In this document: piece after piece, positions 23,594 to 32,646 of the stretch
Layout of the letters: the number at the start of each line of letters is the position of its first letter
Numbering within the stretch: position 1 is the first letter of the stretch
Source: Sphingomonas sp. SRS2
Lineage (GTDB): Bacteria > Pseudomonadota > Alphaproteobacteria > Sphingomonadales > Sphingomonadaceae
Assembly (NCBI RefSeq): GCF_000971055.1
Contig: NZ_LARW01000093.1
Coordinates: 1 to 64,000, forward strand
Direction of reading: 5' to 3'
DNA length: 64,000 nucleotides
Made by a program: the position numbers and the translations under genes
Notes under the pieces: model-generated
The model's database searches: none
Seen by the model: the letters and a program-made list of their open reading frames with translations, nothing else
What the model was told of the DNA's origin: nothing

Positions 23594-24163
23594 CTATGGG
23601 ATATTCCTCGCCTTTTTGCGACCGACAAGAGGCAACATGCGATGCAGCACGAGGTCGCGATCTATGAAATGGTGTTTTAGAGCGCCCAACACATGTAAGG
23701 CGAGGACGACGTAGATCGCTTTAACCATGATCTTGTGCGAATCACCGAGCGCTCCTGCAACATCCTCGTCCTGCGGTAGTGGCAGGTTAGGGGCTGGCAG
23801 CACTCCATAGAGCGGGACTTCGGGCGTAGCGCCTGCTGACGCCGCGGCCCATCCCAGCAACGGGACACCGATCATCAGTACGTAGAAGACAATATGGGTG
23901 CCGCGCGCCAGCGCCCGTTCCCAAAACCACATATCTTGGGGGAAGGGCGGCCAGGGATGTGAGATCCGCCAACCCAGCCTGAACAGGCTCAACAGCAGCA
24001 CCGTGATGCCGACAGACTTGTGGAGTTGGTAATAGCCGAGCTTTTGTGAAGGCGCCGCATCTTCCATCCAACCCCCGAACGTCGCATTGGCGAAGATGAG
24101 GATGAAGATCGTCCAATGGAGGATGATCGAAACAATGGAATAGCGAGATTTGGCTTCTTGCAT
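23594..24163 (-). CDS. Cytochrome b561-type membrane protein
   Basis: This 189-residue protein has four membrane helices with heme-ligand histidines in IILHWTIF, YQLHKSVGI, HIVFYV and a final ALHVLGALKHHF. It would pass electrons between quinones and periplasmic partners such as superoxide. Bacterial cytochrome b561 of this build is known as a superoxide:quinone oxidoreductase in E. coli. The neighbouring sodC fits that role. The ATG at 24163 has GGGGAC upstream and gives the expected length. The 280 bases upstream, before the ZIP gene, show no gene. Confidence 0.85.
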   Translation of the reverse strand: MQEAKSRYSIVSIILHWTIFILIFANATFGGWMEDAAPSQKLGYYQLHKSVGITVLLLSLFRLGWRISHPWPPFPQDMWFWERALARGTHIVFYVLMIGVPLLGWAAASAGATPEVPLYGVLPAPNLPLPQDEDVAGALGDSHKIMVKAIYVVLALHVLGALKHHFIDRDLVLHRMLPLVGRKKARNIP

Positions 24164-24445
24164 CGATATGTCCCCGGCAGCCTCTGGCGAGGGTAGCATG
24201 AGTCCAAGCCCGTTGCTTGCAGCGCATGCTGACCGGTTACGCAGAAGCACTGTGAGCGCTTGTGCGGGCCGCAAGCCCAACGTGCTTCCGGCGCGCGCCG
24301 TGAGGTTAGCTTGGATCCCCAGACAATCACATCGCTGCTCTCGCCGGCAAACAGCAAACCAGATCATCCGGGCTAGACACGTGCGACCCAATGCTCGGCC
24401 ATCACTCAATGATCTTTGCAAAGGCATCTTCTTTGGAAGGGACTT

Positions 24446-25129
24446 TTACATCAACTCATCGATCAGCAGCAAGCCAAGGAAGCCGACAAAGAACATCGCG
24501 CTAATGAGTGGACTGTCGGGTCGCTCGTGTGCTTCGACAAGCAACTCTTCGGTGACGAGGTAGAGCAGTGCCATCAGACCGAAACTCAGGAGGCCCACGA
24601 TTACCGGCGTCGGTAACATGGCGACGGGCATGGCGACTGTGGTGCCTAGTGGCAAGAGCAGGCTGAGCCCGAATACGGTTGCGATCACGCGCAGTTTTGA
24701 CGCGAGCGTCTCACTGAGTTCGGCCGTGACGGTGACACCGAGGAACAACACCTCCAGCGTCAGAGCAACGGTCAGAAGCACGCCAGCCTTCTGCCCAGCG
24801 ATGAATGCCAGCCCGAGGACCAGGCCATCGACAAGAATGTCAATGCCGACAGCGCTGAGCATCGCCACCGGGCCTTTCGCGCGTCCTTCGAGCTCCTTTA
24901 GAAGCAACATAACGCCGACGCCGATCATGCCGCCGACGAGCGTGGCAAAGGGCGAGGCATCGTGTTTGATCTGCGGCAGGATTTCAGTCGCGGCCGCCGC
25001 GAACACCACGCCTGCGGCAAGATGCTGCATGGCGCTGACAAAGCTCGCGCTGGGCCTTCGCAACAGCGACAGGAGCGCCCCGGCCATAACGGCCGCGACC
25101 GGGATAATCGTATAGGCGATCGCTGGCAT
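24446..25129 (-). CDS. ZIP-family metal transporter
   Basis: This 227-residue protein has about seven to eight membrane helices. The first half contains MQHLAAGVVFAAAATEILP, the His/Glu-bearing helix of ZIP transporters, and the second half has VDGLVLGLAFIAGQKAGVLL in place of the usual HNxxEG motif. The normal His and Glu of TM4 are replaced, so selectivity or direction may differ. ZIP proteins usually bring Zn or other divalent metals into the cytosol. GAGGGGG precedes the ATG. It follows an MliC-like lipoprotein gene by ten bases. Confidence 0.75.
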   Translation of the reverse strand: MPAIAYTIIPVAAVMAGALLSLLRRPSASFVSAMQHLAAGVVFAAAATEILPQIKHDASPFATLVGGMIGVGVMLLLKELEGRAKGPVAMLSAVGIDILVDGLVLGLAFIAGQKAGVLLTVALTLEVLFLGVTVTAELSETLASKLRVIATVFGLSLLLPLGTTVAMPVAMLPTPVIVGLLSFGLMALLYLVTEELLVEAHERPDSPLISAMFFVGFLGLLLIDELM

Positions 25130-25139
25130 CAACACCCCC

Positions 25140-25547
25140 TCAGGCGCGAGCGCATTTGCGCGAGGGCTTACCCGGCTCGCGAACATCGATGTCCTTACCG
25201 GACACGGTAAGGGTCATGCCATTTCCGGCATAGGTGCTGTCGGGGGCGGGCGCTGTCAGCCGCGCTGACGGACCGGAAGACCCCTGCCTTACATTGATCG
25301 ACAATTCGTCCTTGAGAAAATCCACATAAATGACGTCGCCACCGACGCACCGATAGGTATGGCTCGCAACGATCGGTGGCGGCATCGCGACGGGTGGAGC
25401 CTCCGCCTGGTTGTTGCTGGATGTGTCGGCCGTGTCGGTGCCGGAGCACCCGGCAAGCAAAGCGGCGCACGGCAATGCCAGCAGAATAAGGTTTCGCGCC
25501 CGCGCAGTCCGGCCCGGGAGGTCAGCTTCCTTGGAGGGGCATGTCAT
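25140..25547 (-). CDS. MliC-like lipoprotein, copy 3, next to ZIP gene
   Basis: This 135-residue protein has a lipobox ALLAGC (Cys near residue 34), a Pro-rich linker, then YRCVGGDVIYVDFLKDELSI, an L-T-A-P segment, YAGNGMTLTVSG and a final Cys near the C-terminus. The order and two cysteines match the lipoproteins at 14401-14820 and 31445-31870, although overall identity looks low. AAAGGAG precedes the ATG at 25547. It lies between a TolC-type gene and the ZIP gene. Confidence 0.65.
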   Translation of the reverse strand: MTCPSKEADLPGRTARARNLILLALPCAALLAGCSGTDTADTSSNNQAEAPPVAMPPPIVASHTYRCVGGDVIYVDFLKDELSINVRQGSSGPSARLTAPAPDSTYAGNGMTLTVSGKDIDVREPGKPSRKCARA

Positions 25548-25631
25548 GGCAATCTCCTTTCGATGGTAGGTGCTTACGAGCGTGGGCATACCGATCCGAC
25601 ATGGGCAACAACGCCCGGTGCCGGACCGCGA

Positions 25632-26963
25632 TCATTTGAAGCCCGGTTCGAACAGTGTGCCTCCAAAAAGGTTGAGGTCGCGCGCTTCGGCACGCCCCAT
25701 CGCGGCCAGCAGTGTGAATCCGGCAACATATGCATCGCGTTCGGCGGTGACGAGCTGGACGCGGCTGTTGAGCAGTTCCTGCTCCGCGTTGAGCACGTCG
25801 AGAACATTGCGTGTGCCGACGCTGTTTTCCGCCCGAACCCCCTCCAGGGCGAGCGTGTTGGCCGCAATCGCGGTCTTGGACGACTGGATCACCGTCTGCG
25901 CGGCCAGATAGCGCGAATAGGCCGCGCGCGCTTCGGCAACGACGCGCCGTTCGATGAAGATGATTTGCTCGATCGCCTGGCTTTCGAGCGCGGTTGCGCG
26001 CCGCACCTGGGCGGCCGGCAGGCCGCCTTGATAGAGCGGGATCGTCGCTGAAAGCCCGATGGTCGCCGTCGTTTGGGCCTGCTGGAACACGCGTCCGGGG
26101 ATGTTGCTCGCGAGCGTACCGAGATAATTGTTGTAGCCGCTGCTTCCCACAACCGAGAGCGTGGGCAAGCGCGAGGCCGCCGCTACACGGACATCGTAGC
26201 GCGCAGCCTTGGCATCGGCCTTCGCCGCGACAAGCTGCGGATTGTTTTCGACGGCAATGGCGACGGCATCGGCGGACGATCGTGGTAGACCCGGCAGCGC
26301 CGGCGGTGATTCCAGATCGCGTGCGGGCAGGCCGACGAAACGGAGATAATTTTCCAGGCTGGTATCGAGTTGCGCGAGCGCCGTTTCGAGCTGGCCTTGG
26401 GCCACGGCAAGACGTGCCTCCGATTGCGCGACATCGGTACGGGTCAGATCCCCGACCTCGAAGCGATCGTGCGTAGCCCGAAGGTTGGTTTCGAGGACAG
26501 CGACATTGCGACGGTTGAATCCTACGATCGCGTCATCGCGCATAACGTCCATGTAGACAGAGACGATTGCCGTGAAGAGATCGGCTTCGGTGAAGCGCAG
26601 GTTCGCACGGCCCGATTCCACGCGCGCATCGGCTGCACGGATCCCGTTCTTGACGCGGCCGCCCTGATAGAGCGGAAACGATACGTTGGCATTTGCGCTC
26701 GTGGCCCGCAAGGGCGCGGAGAAGCTATTGGCAGAACGCACGACAAATTCCTGATAGTCGGCGGTCGCGCTCAATGCCGGGCGCGCCGCCGCCTTCGCGA
26801 TCGGCACACCTTCATCCGTGGCGCGCAAACCAGCCCGCGCCCCGGTCAGGCTGGGATTGGTGCGATAGGCATGGATCAACGCCTCGCGCAGGGTTTCGCC
26901 ATGCGCGGGGCTCGCCGCGATAAGTGGTAGGGCAATCCAGGCGAATCTTGGGAATGAGTTCAT
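25632..26963 (-). CDS. TolC-family outer-membrane channel
   Basis: This 443-residue protein has a signal peptide ending SPAHG and the two OEP repeats of TolC. It begins ETLREALIHAYRTNPSL, the standard TolC/AprE start, and contains ENSVGTRNVLDVLNAEQELL in the second coiled-coil repeat. It differs from the two CzcC proteins and is nearer to the type I secretion/AcrAB-associated TolC group. No pump gene is adjacent, so it may serve several export systems. The ATG at 26963 has GGAGA upstream. Confidence 0.88.
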   Translation of the reverse strand: MNSFPRFAWIALPLIAASPAHGETLREALIHAYRTNPSLTGARAGLRATDEGVPIAKAAARPALSATADYQEFVVRSANSFSAPLRATSANANVSFPLYQGGRVKNGIRAADARVESGRANLRFTEADLFTAIVSVYMDVMRDDAIVGFNRRNVAVLETNLRATHDRFEVGDLTRTDVAQSEARLAVAQGQLETALAQLDTSLENYLRFVGLPARDLESPPALPGLPRSSADAVAIAVENNPQLVAAKADAKAARYDVRVAAASRLPTLSVVGSSGYNNYLGTLASNIPGRVFQQAQTTATIGLSATIPLYQGGLPAAQVRRATALESQAIEQIIFIERRVVAEARAAYSRYLAAQTVIQSSKTAIAANTLALEGVRAENSVGTRNVLDVLNAEQELLNSRVQLVTAERDAYVAGFTLLAAMGRAEARDLNLFGGTLFEPGFK

Positions 26964-27034
26964 AGCGTATCTCCATTTTTCTGAAAAGTAAGCAATCGCG
27001 CCGTCCTCGGCGCGGCGAGCGGCGGCAGCGAGGC

Positions 27035-27784
27035 TCAGCGCTTCAGACACGCGATGATCGCTGACATGACGGCCGCGGTCTCATCGACATCGCGCACTTT
27101 CACCACGTCCACGCCGGTCTGCGCGGCGGGATAGTCGTTGCCGCCCGGATAGATCGCATCGCCGAGGAACAGCATTCCCGCCAGCGGCACGCCGCTTTCC
27201 TCGCTTAGCCGCTTCAGGCCGTAGCCTTTGTCGACACCTTCGCGGGTCACATCGATCGACGTCGTGCCGCCAAGATTGACCGACAGGCCCGGCAGCGCCG
27301 CGCGCAGCGTCTCTTGAAGGGCGATGCGCTTGGCGCGGTCCGGGTCCCAGCTCTTCTTCGCGAGCAGTGGTGCGTTCTGGCCGAGGCCAGAGAAGGTAAT
27401 CTGGCTTCCCCGATCTTCGACCCGAGCCCCCCAGGCCCGCTCATCGGCGACTCTCACTATTGACAGCGCGTGGTCAAAGGCAGCGCGGATCTTCGCCTTT
27501 TCCGCTTCATCGAACAACTCGGCATAGATTGTGCGCCACTCGCCGTTGATGAAGCGATAGAGCTTGGTGCCCGTGGTGGGCATCAGCCATAATCGATCAC
27601 GCGCTGAGTCGGCCGGCAATCGCGAAGCGACTTGTCTATAGAATTGCGGCCAATCACCCCCCGAGATCACCGCGACATCCGCCAGCGCGAGCAGGCGGAT
27701 GAGCAACGCTGCCATCTCGGCAGACAAGGGGCGTTTGCTTTCGGTAAGAGTGCCGTCGAGATCGAAGACGATCAGCCACTTCAT
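27035..27784 (-). CDS. HAD-IIB phosphatase, copy 1
   Basis: This 249-residue protein opens with the HAD motif I FDLDGTLTES (nucleophile Asp near residue 8), has motif II in AVISGGDW, a lysine in DKGYGLKRL and motif IV GDAIYPGGND. The cap between motifs II and III is of the IIB type, as in phosphomannomutase and sugar-phosphatase relatives. The substrate is not known. A paralogue with the same motifs lies at 54300-55049. It starts about 70 bases upstream of the TolC gene in the same direction. Confidence 0.85.
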   Translation of the reverse strand: MKWLIVFDLDGTLTESKRPLSAEMAALLIRLLALADVAVISGGDWPQFYRQVASRLPADSARDRLWLMPTTGTKLYRFINGEWRTIYAELFDEAEKAKIRAAFDHALSIVRVADERAWGARVEDRGSQITFSGLGQNAPLLAKKSWDPDRAKRIALQETLRAALPGLSVNLGGTTSIDVTREGVDKGYGLKRLSEESGVPLAGMLFLGDAIYPGGNDYPAAQTGVDVVKVRDVDETAAVMSAIIACLKR

Positions 27785-27865
27785 GTCGCATCACCTGCTG
27801 GAGCGCGATCGGCGAGAAGGGGGTAGTGCATAGCTGACATCAGACTTTCTCTCGGCACAGATCCT

Positions 27866-28366
27866 TCATCGCAGCCACTGAATGACCGCCACTAAGATCA
27901 GGATGATTGCTGTGACGCCCACCACGACCAGCCTCTCCGCCCGCGGATCGCCGACATTCCTTATGCGCGCGGCGACCTGCCAGGCTGGCCGCAGCCGGAC
28001 GCGCCAAGACCCCGCGACAATCCGGTCCAGTTCGGCGTCCGACAGACCGAAAAATGCTTTCACATCATCGCGCGCACGGCTTTTCAGGCCCATGACGCGC
28101 AGGATCGGATCGTCCCATGCGACGTCGATCGCACTCGGGCTGGAGAACAGCGGCCCTCGTTTGTCCTCGCCGGCCCAGGAGGGAGAGAGAAGCCCGATAA
28201 TCTGGCGGGGATCGCGTTCCAGCAATACCGCCCAGCGGTCGAGCCGCACATGCCTATCCTCCTTGCGAACCTCGGGATCGGCCACACACCGATCGGCCCA
28301 AGCCCGATCGACCAGAACCCGCAGGCGCCGTTTCAGGCGGGCATCGGAGGACCAGATGTGCTTCAC
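27866..28366 (-). CDS. Unknown protein with C-terminal membrane anchor
   Basis: This 166-residue protein is Arg- and Asp-rich and ends in one hydrophobic helix (VVVGVTAIILILVAVIQWL, the last 20 residues), suggesting a tail-anchored cytosolic domain. A DPRQIIGLLSPSW stretch lies near residue 52. Its ATG overlaps the mgtC stop by four bases, which ties it to that gene. I do not recognise the family. Confidence 0.6.
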   Translation of the reverse strand: MKHIWSSDARLKRRLRVLVDRAWADRCVADPEVRKEDRHVRLDRWAVLLERDPRQIIGLLSPSWAGEDKRGPLFSSPSAIDVAWDDPILRVMGLKSRARDDVKAFFGLSDAELDRIVAGSWRVRLRPAWQVAARIRNVGDPRAERLVVVGVTAIILILVAVIQWLR

Positions 28367-28818
28367 GGGCTGTCCGATGCGTCGATGTCGTCATGGGTTG
28401 CGCGCTTCAGCGGCCGCGAGCCGCGCAACGTCAGGAAGGTTGTCAGGCTAAGCACCAGCGCGATATCGTAAAGGCCGTAGCCCACCGCTGCCCCGAGAGC
28501 GCCGGTCGCCCACAGGCTGGCGGCAGTCGCCGTGCCAGACGCTTTCCCTTTATGCTTCAAGATCGCGCCACCACCGATGAAGCCGACGCCGGTAATCAAG
28601 CCCTCCAGCAGGCGCGCTTGTGCCGGCGAGGTGCGGCCGAGGATCGCGATCCCGACGAGCACGAAGCCGCAACTGGCGATCGCGACCAGCGGAAAGGTTC
28701 GAATGCCGGCGCTGCGTTCGTCCTTCTCGCGATCCCAACCAACGGGCAACGCGAGGGCATAGGCGATCGCCAGGCTGAAGATGTGCGTGAGGGATTCGGA
28801 CCACGGTGGAAACGTCAT
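28363..28818 (-). CDS. MgtC/SapB-family membrane protein
   Basis: This 151-residue protein has four to five helices with the family stretches ALPVGWDREKDERSAGIRTF and LITGVGFIGGGAILK, both diagnostic of MgtC. It lacks the soluble C-terminal domain of Salmonella MgtC. Members affect Mg homeostasis, membrane potential or ATP synthase activity. It starts about 50 bases after the P1B-4 ATPase stop in the same direction, so it is probably co-transcribed with it. Confidence 0.88.
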   Translation of the reverse strand: MTFPPWSESLTHIFSLAIAYALALPVGWDREKDERSAGIRTFPLVAIASCGFVLVGIAILGRTSPAQARLLEGLITGVGFIGGGAILKHKGKASGTATAASLWATGALGAAVGYGLYDIALVLSLTTFLTLRGSRPLKRATHDDIDASDSP

Positions 28819-28873
28819 TCGGCAGACCCCATCCGGATCGGGAATATGTCACAGGCTGCAGCCATGGATCTGT

Positions 28874-31378
28874 TCACCGTCGTCCCTCCGCATCGCGATA
28901 GGCGAGCAGTCGGAGAGCGTTGAACACCACGAGCAGCGTCGACCCTTCATGCACCGCCACTGCCGGGCCGATACCAAGTCCGAGAATGGTTGCCGGCACC
29001 AGGAGGGCGACCACACCCAGGCTGACGAACACATTCTGCAGGATCACCGAACGGGTGGTGCGGCTGAGCCCGACCGCAAAAGGCAAGTGCGACAGATCGT
29101 CGGCCATGAGCGCGACATCGGCCGTTTCCAGCGCGACGTCCGAACCCGCCGCGCCCATCGCGATCCCGACCGTCGCGCTCGCCATCGCCGGCGCGTCGTT
29201 GACGCCGTCGCCGACCATCGCGACTTTCGCTTCGGCGCGCAGCTTCTTGATCGCCTCCACCTTGTCCTCCGGCATGAGATCGCCCCATGCCTCTTCGATC
29301 CCCACTTCACGCGCGATCGCTTTGGCCGCCCGTTGATGGTCGCCGGAGATCATAATCATCCGCTTGATGCCGATTTCGTGCAGCCGCTTGAGCGCGGCCT
29401 TGGCCGTTTCGCGCGGCGTGTCGAGCAAGCCGATCGCGCCAAGATCGCGGCCATCGCGCTGCACGACCATGCTGGTCTGTCCACTCTCTCGCAATTGCTC
29501 GACGGCCTCCACCATCGCGGGAGACAGTGGCGGGATGCCATCGGCGCCGAACATTCCCGGCTTGCCAATCAGGACCTCATCTTCACCGACAAGGGCCGAG
29601 ACGCCGCGACCCGTCAGGCTCTTCAGGCTTTCCGCCTGCGGGATGGAACGGTTTCCGACATGATCGCGCCCGTCACGTGCTATTGCTTGCGCCAGTGGAT
29701 GATCGCTCAAGGATTCGACCGCTACTGCGATCGCCATAAGCTCCTGCTTGTCCACGCCGGTCGCCGGGATGATCTGCTCGATGCGCGGCTCGCCCATGGT
29801 GAGCGTGCCGGTCTTGTCGAAGGCGATAGCCTCGAGCGAGCCAAGCAGTTCGAGCGGGGCACCGCCCTTGACGAGAACGCCGCCTCGCGCGGCGCGGGCA
29901 ACGCCCGACAGGACCGCGCTGGGCGTGGCAATAGCCAGTGCGCAGGGACTAGCTGCCACCAAGACGGCCATGGCGCGATAGAAGCTATCGCGAAACGGCT
30001 CATCCACGACTGTCCAGGCGAATAGGAGCAGCACGGCCAAAGCTAGGACCACCGGAACGAACACCCGCTCGAACCGATCTGTGAACCGCTGCGTGGGGGA
30101 CTTCTGCGTCTCCGCTTCGCTCACCATTTTGACGACCTTCGCGAGCGTGCTTTCGCTAGAAAGACGCGTGACCTCGATATCGATCAGTCCGCTGCCGTTG
30201 ATGGTCCCGGCGAATACGCGATAGGCTCGATCCAGCTTATCCGGATTGGCGCGTGCTGCATCGTCGTCTGTGACTGGCCGCTTGTCGACGGGCATGCTTT
30301 CGCCCGTCACCGGTGCCTGGTTGACCGACGTTGTGCCTTTGACGATGAAGCCGTCGGCGGGAACGCGCGTGTCAGGCCTCACTACGACGATATCGCCCCA
30401 TACCAATTCCTCGACCGGCAATTCCTCGGTGCTTCCGTCGAGGCGACGAACGATAGCTGTCGGAGGCGTCAGCTCGGCGAGCGCTTCGATCGCCCGTCTT
30501 GCGCGACCCATCGCGTAATGTTCCAGAGCGTGTCCAAGGCTGAACAAAAAGAGGAGCAGGGCACCTTCCGCAAATGCACCCAGCGCCGCTGCACCCGCGG
30601 CTGCCACAAGCATAAGCGTATCGATCTCGAATTTGCGCAGCTTCAGATTCTCGATCGCCTCGCGCAGCGTGAAAAAGCCACCAAAGACATAGGCCGATAC
30701 GTAGAGCGCGGTGGGGAGCCACAGCGGCGCGCCGGCAACGAGTTTCTCGATGGCAAAACCGATCGCGAGCAACCCGCCACAGGCAAGTGCGAAAATCAGC
30801 TCGGTGTTCGGGCCGAGGAAGGCGCCGTGAGCATGATCATGATCTGCATGATCCCTCCCGGCATGTTTGTGTCCGTCAGCCTCGCCGTGCTCTTCGCTGC
30901 CGGCCGGAGTCGGCCGGCTTGCAGTTGGCATGTTGCGCGGCGTTATTCCCAATTCAAGAAGTGCGTCTGAGATCTGTCGCTCGGTTAGTTTTTCCCGGTC
31001 GAACTCGACGCGGAGCTGGCCCGATGCGCTCGCGCCCGCTTCTATGATACCCGGAAGCGCCCGCAGCCGGCCGACGACTGTGCGGGCACGCCGCTGGTGG
31101 GCGATCCCCTCCACTTCATAGAAAAGATGCCCGAAACGTCCGGTGATCGCCGCACCTGCAGCGTGAGCACTTTCACGTATGCGGGATAAAGAGACGATTT
31201 CAGGATCATAGTGAATGCACAGTAGGGCAGGCGTACCATTGTCTGGTACCATGATGTGCGCTTGTTCGACCCCCGGCCGTGCGGCCAGTTCCGAGGTCAG
31301 ACGCTCGACACACGCGTCGGAAGCGTCAGTGATCTCGGGCAATATGAGGGGAATATCGAGCTGAAGCTTTTGTGTCAT
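28874..31378 (-). CDS. P1B-4-type heavy-metal P-type ATPase, copy 2
   Basis: This 834-residue ATPase has the same domain order as the copy at 14872-17379: degenerate HMA-like N-terminus, His-rich linker (HGEADGHKHAGRDHADHDHA), ASPCALAIATP, DKTGTLT, SDHPLAQAI, GDGVND and HEGST. The membrane core is nearly identical to copy 1, whereas the N-terminus and linker differ, which could tune metal sensing. SPC plus HEGST marks P1B-4. I chose the ATG at 31378 (AGGA upstream). The MliC-like gene starts 490 bases upstream, in the same direction. Confidence 0.9.
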   Translation of the reverse strand: MTQKLQLDIPLILPEITDASDACVERLTSELAARPGVEQAHIMVPDNGTPALLCIHYDPEIVSLSRIRESAHAAGAAITGRFGHLFYEVEGIAHQRRARTVVGRLRALPGIIEAGASASGQLRVEFDREKLTERQISDALLELGITPRNMPTASRPTPAGSEEHGEADGHKHAGRDHADHDHAHGAFLGPNTELIFALACGGLLAIGFAIEKLVAGAPLWLPTALYVSAYVFGGFFTLREAIENLKLRKFEIDTLMLVAAAGAAALGAFAEGALLLFLFSLGHALEHYAMGRARRAIEALAELTPPTAIVRRLDGSTEELPVEELVWGDIVVVRPDTRVPADGFIVKGTTSVNQAPVTGESMPVDKRPVTDDDAARANPDKLDRAYRVFAGTINGSGLIDIEVTRLSSESTLAKVVKMVSEAETQKSPTQRFTDRFERVFVPVVLALAVLLLFAWTVVDEPFRDSFYRAMAVLVAASPCALAIATPSAVLSGVARAARGGVLVKGGAPLELLGSLEAIAFDKTGTLTMGEPRIEQIIPATGVDKQELMAIAVAVESLSDHPLAQAIARDGRDHVGNRSIPQAESLKSLTGRGVSALVGEDEVLIGKPGMFGADGIPPLSPAMVEAVEQLRESGQTSMVVQRDGRDLGAIGLLDTPRETAKAALKRLHEIGIKRMIMISGDHQRAAKAIAREVGIEEAWGDLMPEDKVEAIKKLRAEAKVAMVGDGVNDAPAMASATVGIAMGAAGSDVALETADVALMADDLSHLPFAVGLSRTTRSVILQNVFVSLGVVALLVPATILGLGIGPAVAVHEGSTLLVVFNALRLLAYRDAEGRR

Positions 31379-31444
31379 GAGTGGTCCTGTCTTGTAGCAG
31401 GGCGCTGGCATGGCCCTGCACCCCTGGGATCGATCAGTGGGCTG

Positions 31445-31870
31445 TCAGGGAGGACGCGCTTGATCCTTGGGCGGGTCGAGCGGGGCTCGGCGGCAAACAC
31501 GCGTAGGCTTGTCAGGGCGCATTATCGCGATGTCGCTGTTCGAAATTGCTACGTTCGCCTGGTCGCCAACATAGGTTAGGCCCATCGCAGGCGCTGTCAG
31601 GCGTTCAGGCTTGCCATCTGGCAGAACCCTGAGGTCGATTGTCAGCCCATCGAGTAGGAAATCTAGATCCACCCTCGAACGATCATCGCAGACATAGCTA
31701 TGTCTGACGACTTGTCCCGCGATAGCTCTGCGATCATGATCGCTCTTGGCCGCATTGTCGGCGTCTGCTGAGCAACCTGCTGCACCGATGATGGCAATGA
31801 TCCCGGTGAAGATAGCGATCGACCAACACGGCAGATTCTGCTGCTTCGAATGTTCTAAGAATCTCTTCAC
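31445..31870 (-). CDS. MliC-like lipoprotein paired with P1B-4 ATPase, copy 2
   Basis: This 141-residue protein has a lipobox IGAAGC (Cys near residue 33), then YVCDDRSRVDLDFLLDGLTI, an L-T-A-P turn, a GDQAN segment and a Cys close to the basic C-terminus. This mirrors the lipoprotein at 14401-14820. Start is GTG with GAGGGG upstream, 21 bases after the structured leader at 31892-31963. The stop is 66 bases before the ATPase start. The repeated pairing implies a shared function, perhaps a periplasmic metal acceptor or sensor; not shown. Confidence 0.65.
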   Translation of the reverse strand: MKRFLEHSKQQNLPCWSIAIFTGIIAIIGAAGCSADADNAAKSDHDRRAIAGQVVRHSYVCDDRSRVDLDFLLDGLTIDLRVLPDGKPERLTAPAMGLTYVGDQANVAISNSDIAIMRPDKPTRVCRRAPLDPPKDQARPP

Positions 31871-31891
31871 GGCCAGCCCCTCAGATGCAAT

Positions 31892-31963
31892 CGCCGTGGG
31901 CGCCCAGGGTTGACGCCCACGGCGCGGACCCTTCTCACAAGCGCGCGGGGGGGCGATGGCTTG
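31892..31963 (-). ncRNA. Structured leader element, copy 2
   Basis: Read on the minus strand, stem one pairs CAAGC (31963-31959) with GCTTG (31942-31938). TGAGAAGG (31937-31930) and GTCCG follow. Stem two pairs 31924-31912 with 31904-31892: 13 pairs including one G-U, around a 7-base loop. Spacing and linker equal copy 1 (14299-14372). Three of five pairs in stem one and four of thirteen in stem two differ but remain paired. It ends 21 bases before the GTG of the lipoprotein gene. Confidence 0.6.
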
Positions 31964-32110
31964 CGGGGGTCGATTGCCGACATGTCGTTAAAGCTGCTCT
32001 GGGAAAGAGTATTTGCGGCGGCGTGGGCGTGCTTTGTGGACCCAAGCATAACCGGGTAGGTAATGCTTGTATGGCGCAGGCTTTTTGCCACCGCTTTGAT
32101 TTGGATCGCG

Positions 32111-32608
32111 CTAGTCATTGGCCCTGCCTGGCCGTGGTGGCATCTTGATAGGCCGCTGCCGATGCCGCGCAGATTGAGGCAATCTCGATTGCCTACGAAG
32201 AAGCGAGAGAAATGCAGCGTCCTGATGGCGCATTGTTCGCCGAAGTCCTTTTCGCATCAGTCGACCCAGCACCAGGCCAAAAATGCCTCGAACTTCGACG
32301 GCATGATGGATGCAAACTCCATTCGCGATCGGATCAATCTCGTAGTATTCGTCGAAGGTAAGGAAGCCGCGAACTCCCATTTCCCATCCTATTGTCCGGG
32401 GTTTGATGAGCTTGTTGATGATCATTTGTGTTTTCATCTTTCGATCCCCCCCAAAAAACAGCCACGTGATGTCCAATTCGGCTCCGTGCTCGATTTGGCC
32501 AGTGATGCGATAGACTGGATGCCAGCGAGCGAAGCCGTGGAGATCGGCGAGCAACGACCACACCCTGAGGGCGGACATGTTATAGTTGAATGCTGTTTCT
32601 TCCTTCAT
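32111..32608 (-). CDS. SRPBCC-superfamily protein in czc module 2
   Basis: This 165-residue protein aligns along its length with the SRPBCC protein of module 1. Both have a KEETAFNYNMSALRVW-like start, a W-H-P-V-Y turn near residue 30, a central G-W-E-M-G strand and a closing basic helix. The ATG at 32608 follows GGGACAG. It lies downstream of DUF190 in the same direction but behind a strong hairpin (32647-32668), so its expression may be partly uncoupled. Ligand unknown. Confidence 0.7.
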   Translation of the reverse strand: MKEETAFNYNMSALRVWSLLADLHGFARWHPVYRITGQIEHGAELDITWLFFGGDRKMKTQMIINKLIKPRTIGWEMGVRGFLTFDEYYEIDPIANGVCIHHAVEVRGIFGLVLGRLMRKGLRRTMRHQDAAFLSLLRRQSRLPQSARHRQRPIKMPPRPGRAND

Positions 32609-32646
32609 GGCTGTCTGTCCCAACGGTTCGCAGCCTCGCCGAACGG

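Noticed and set aside
24164-24427. Upstream extension of cytochrome b561
   Set aside because: The extra 88 residues have no signal or homology pattern; the ATG at 24163 has a better ribosome binding site and gives the normal length.
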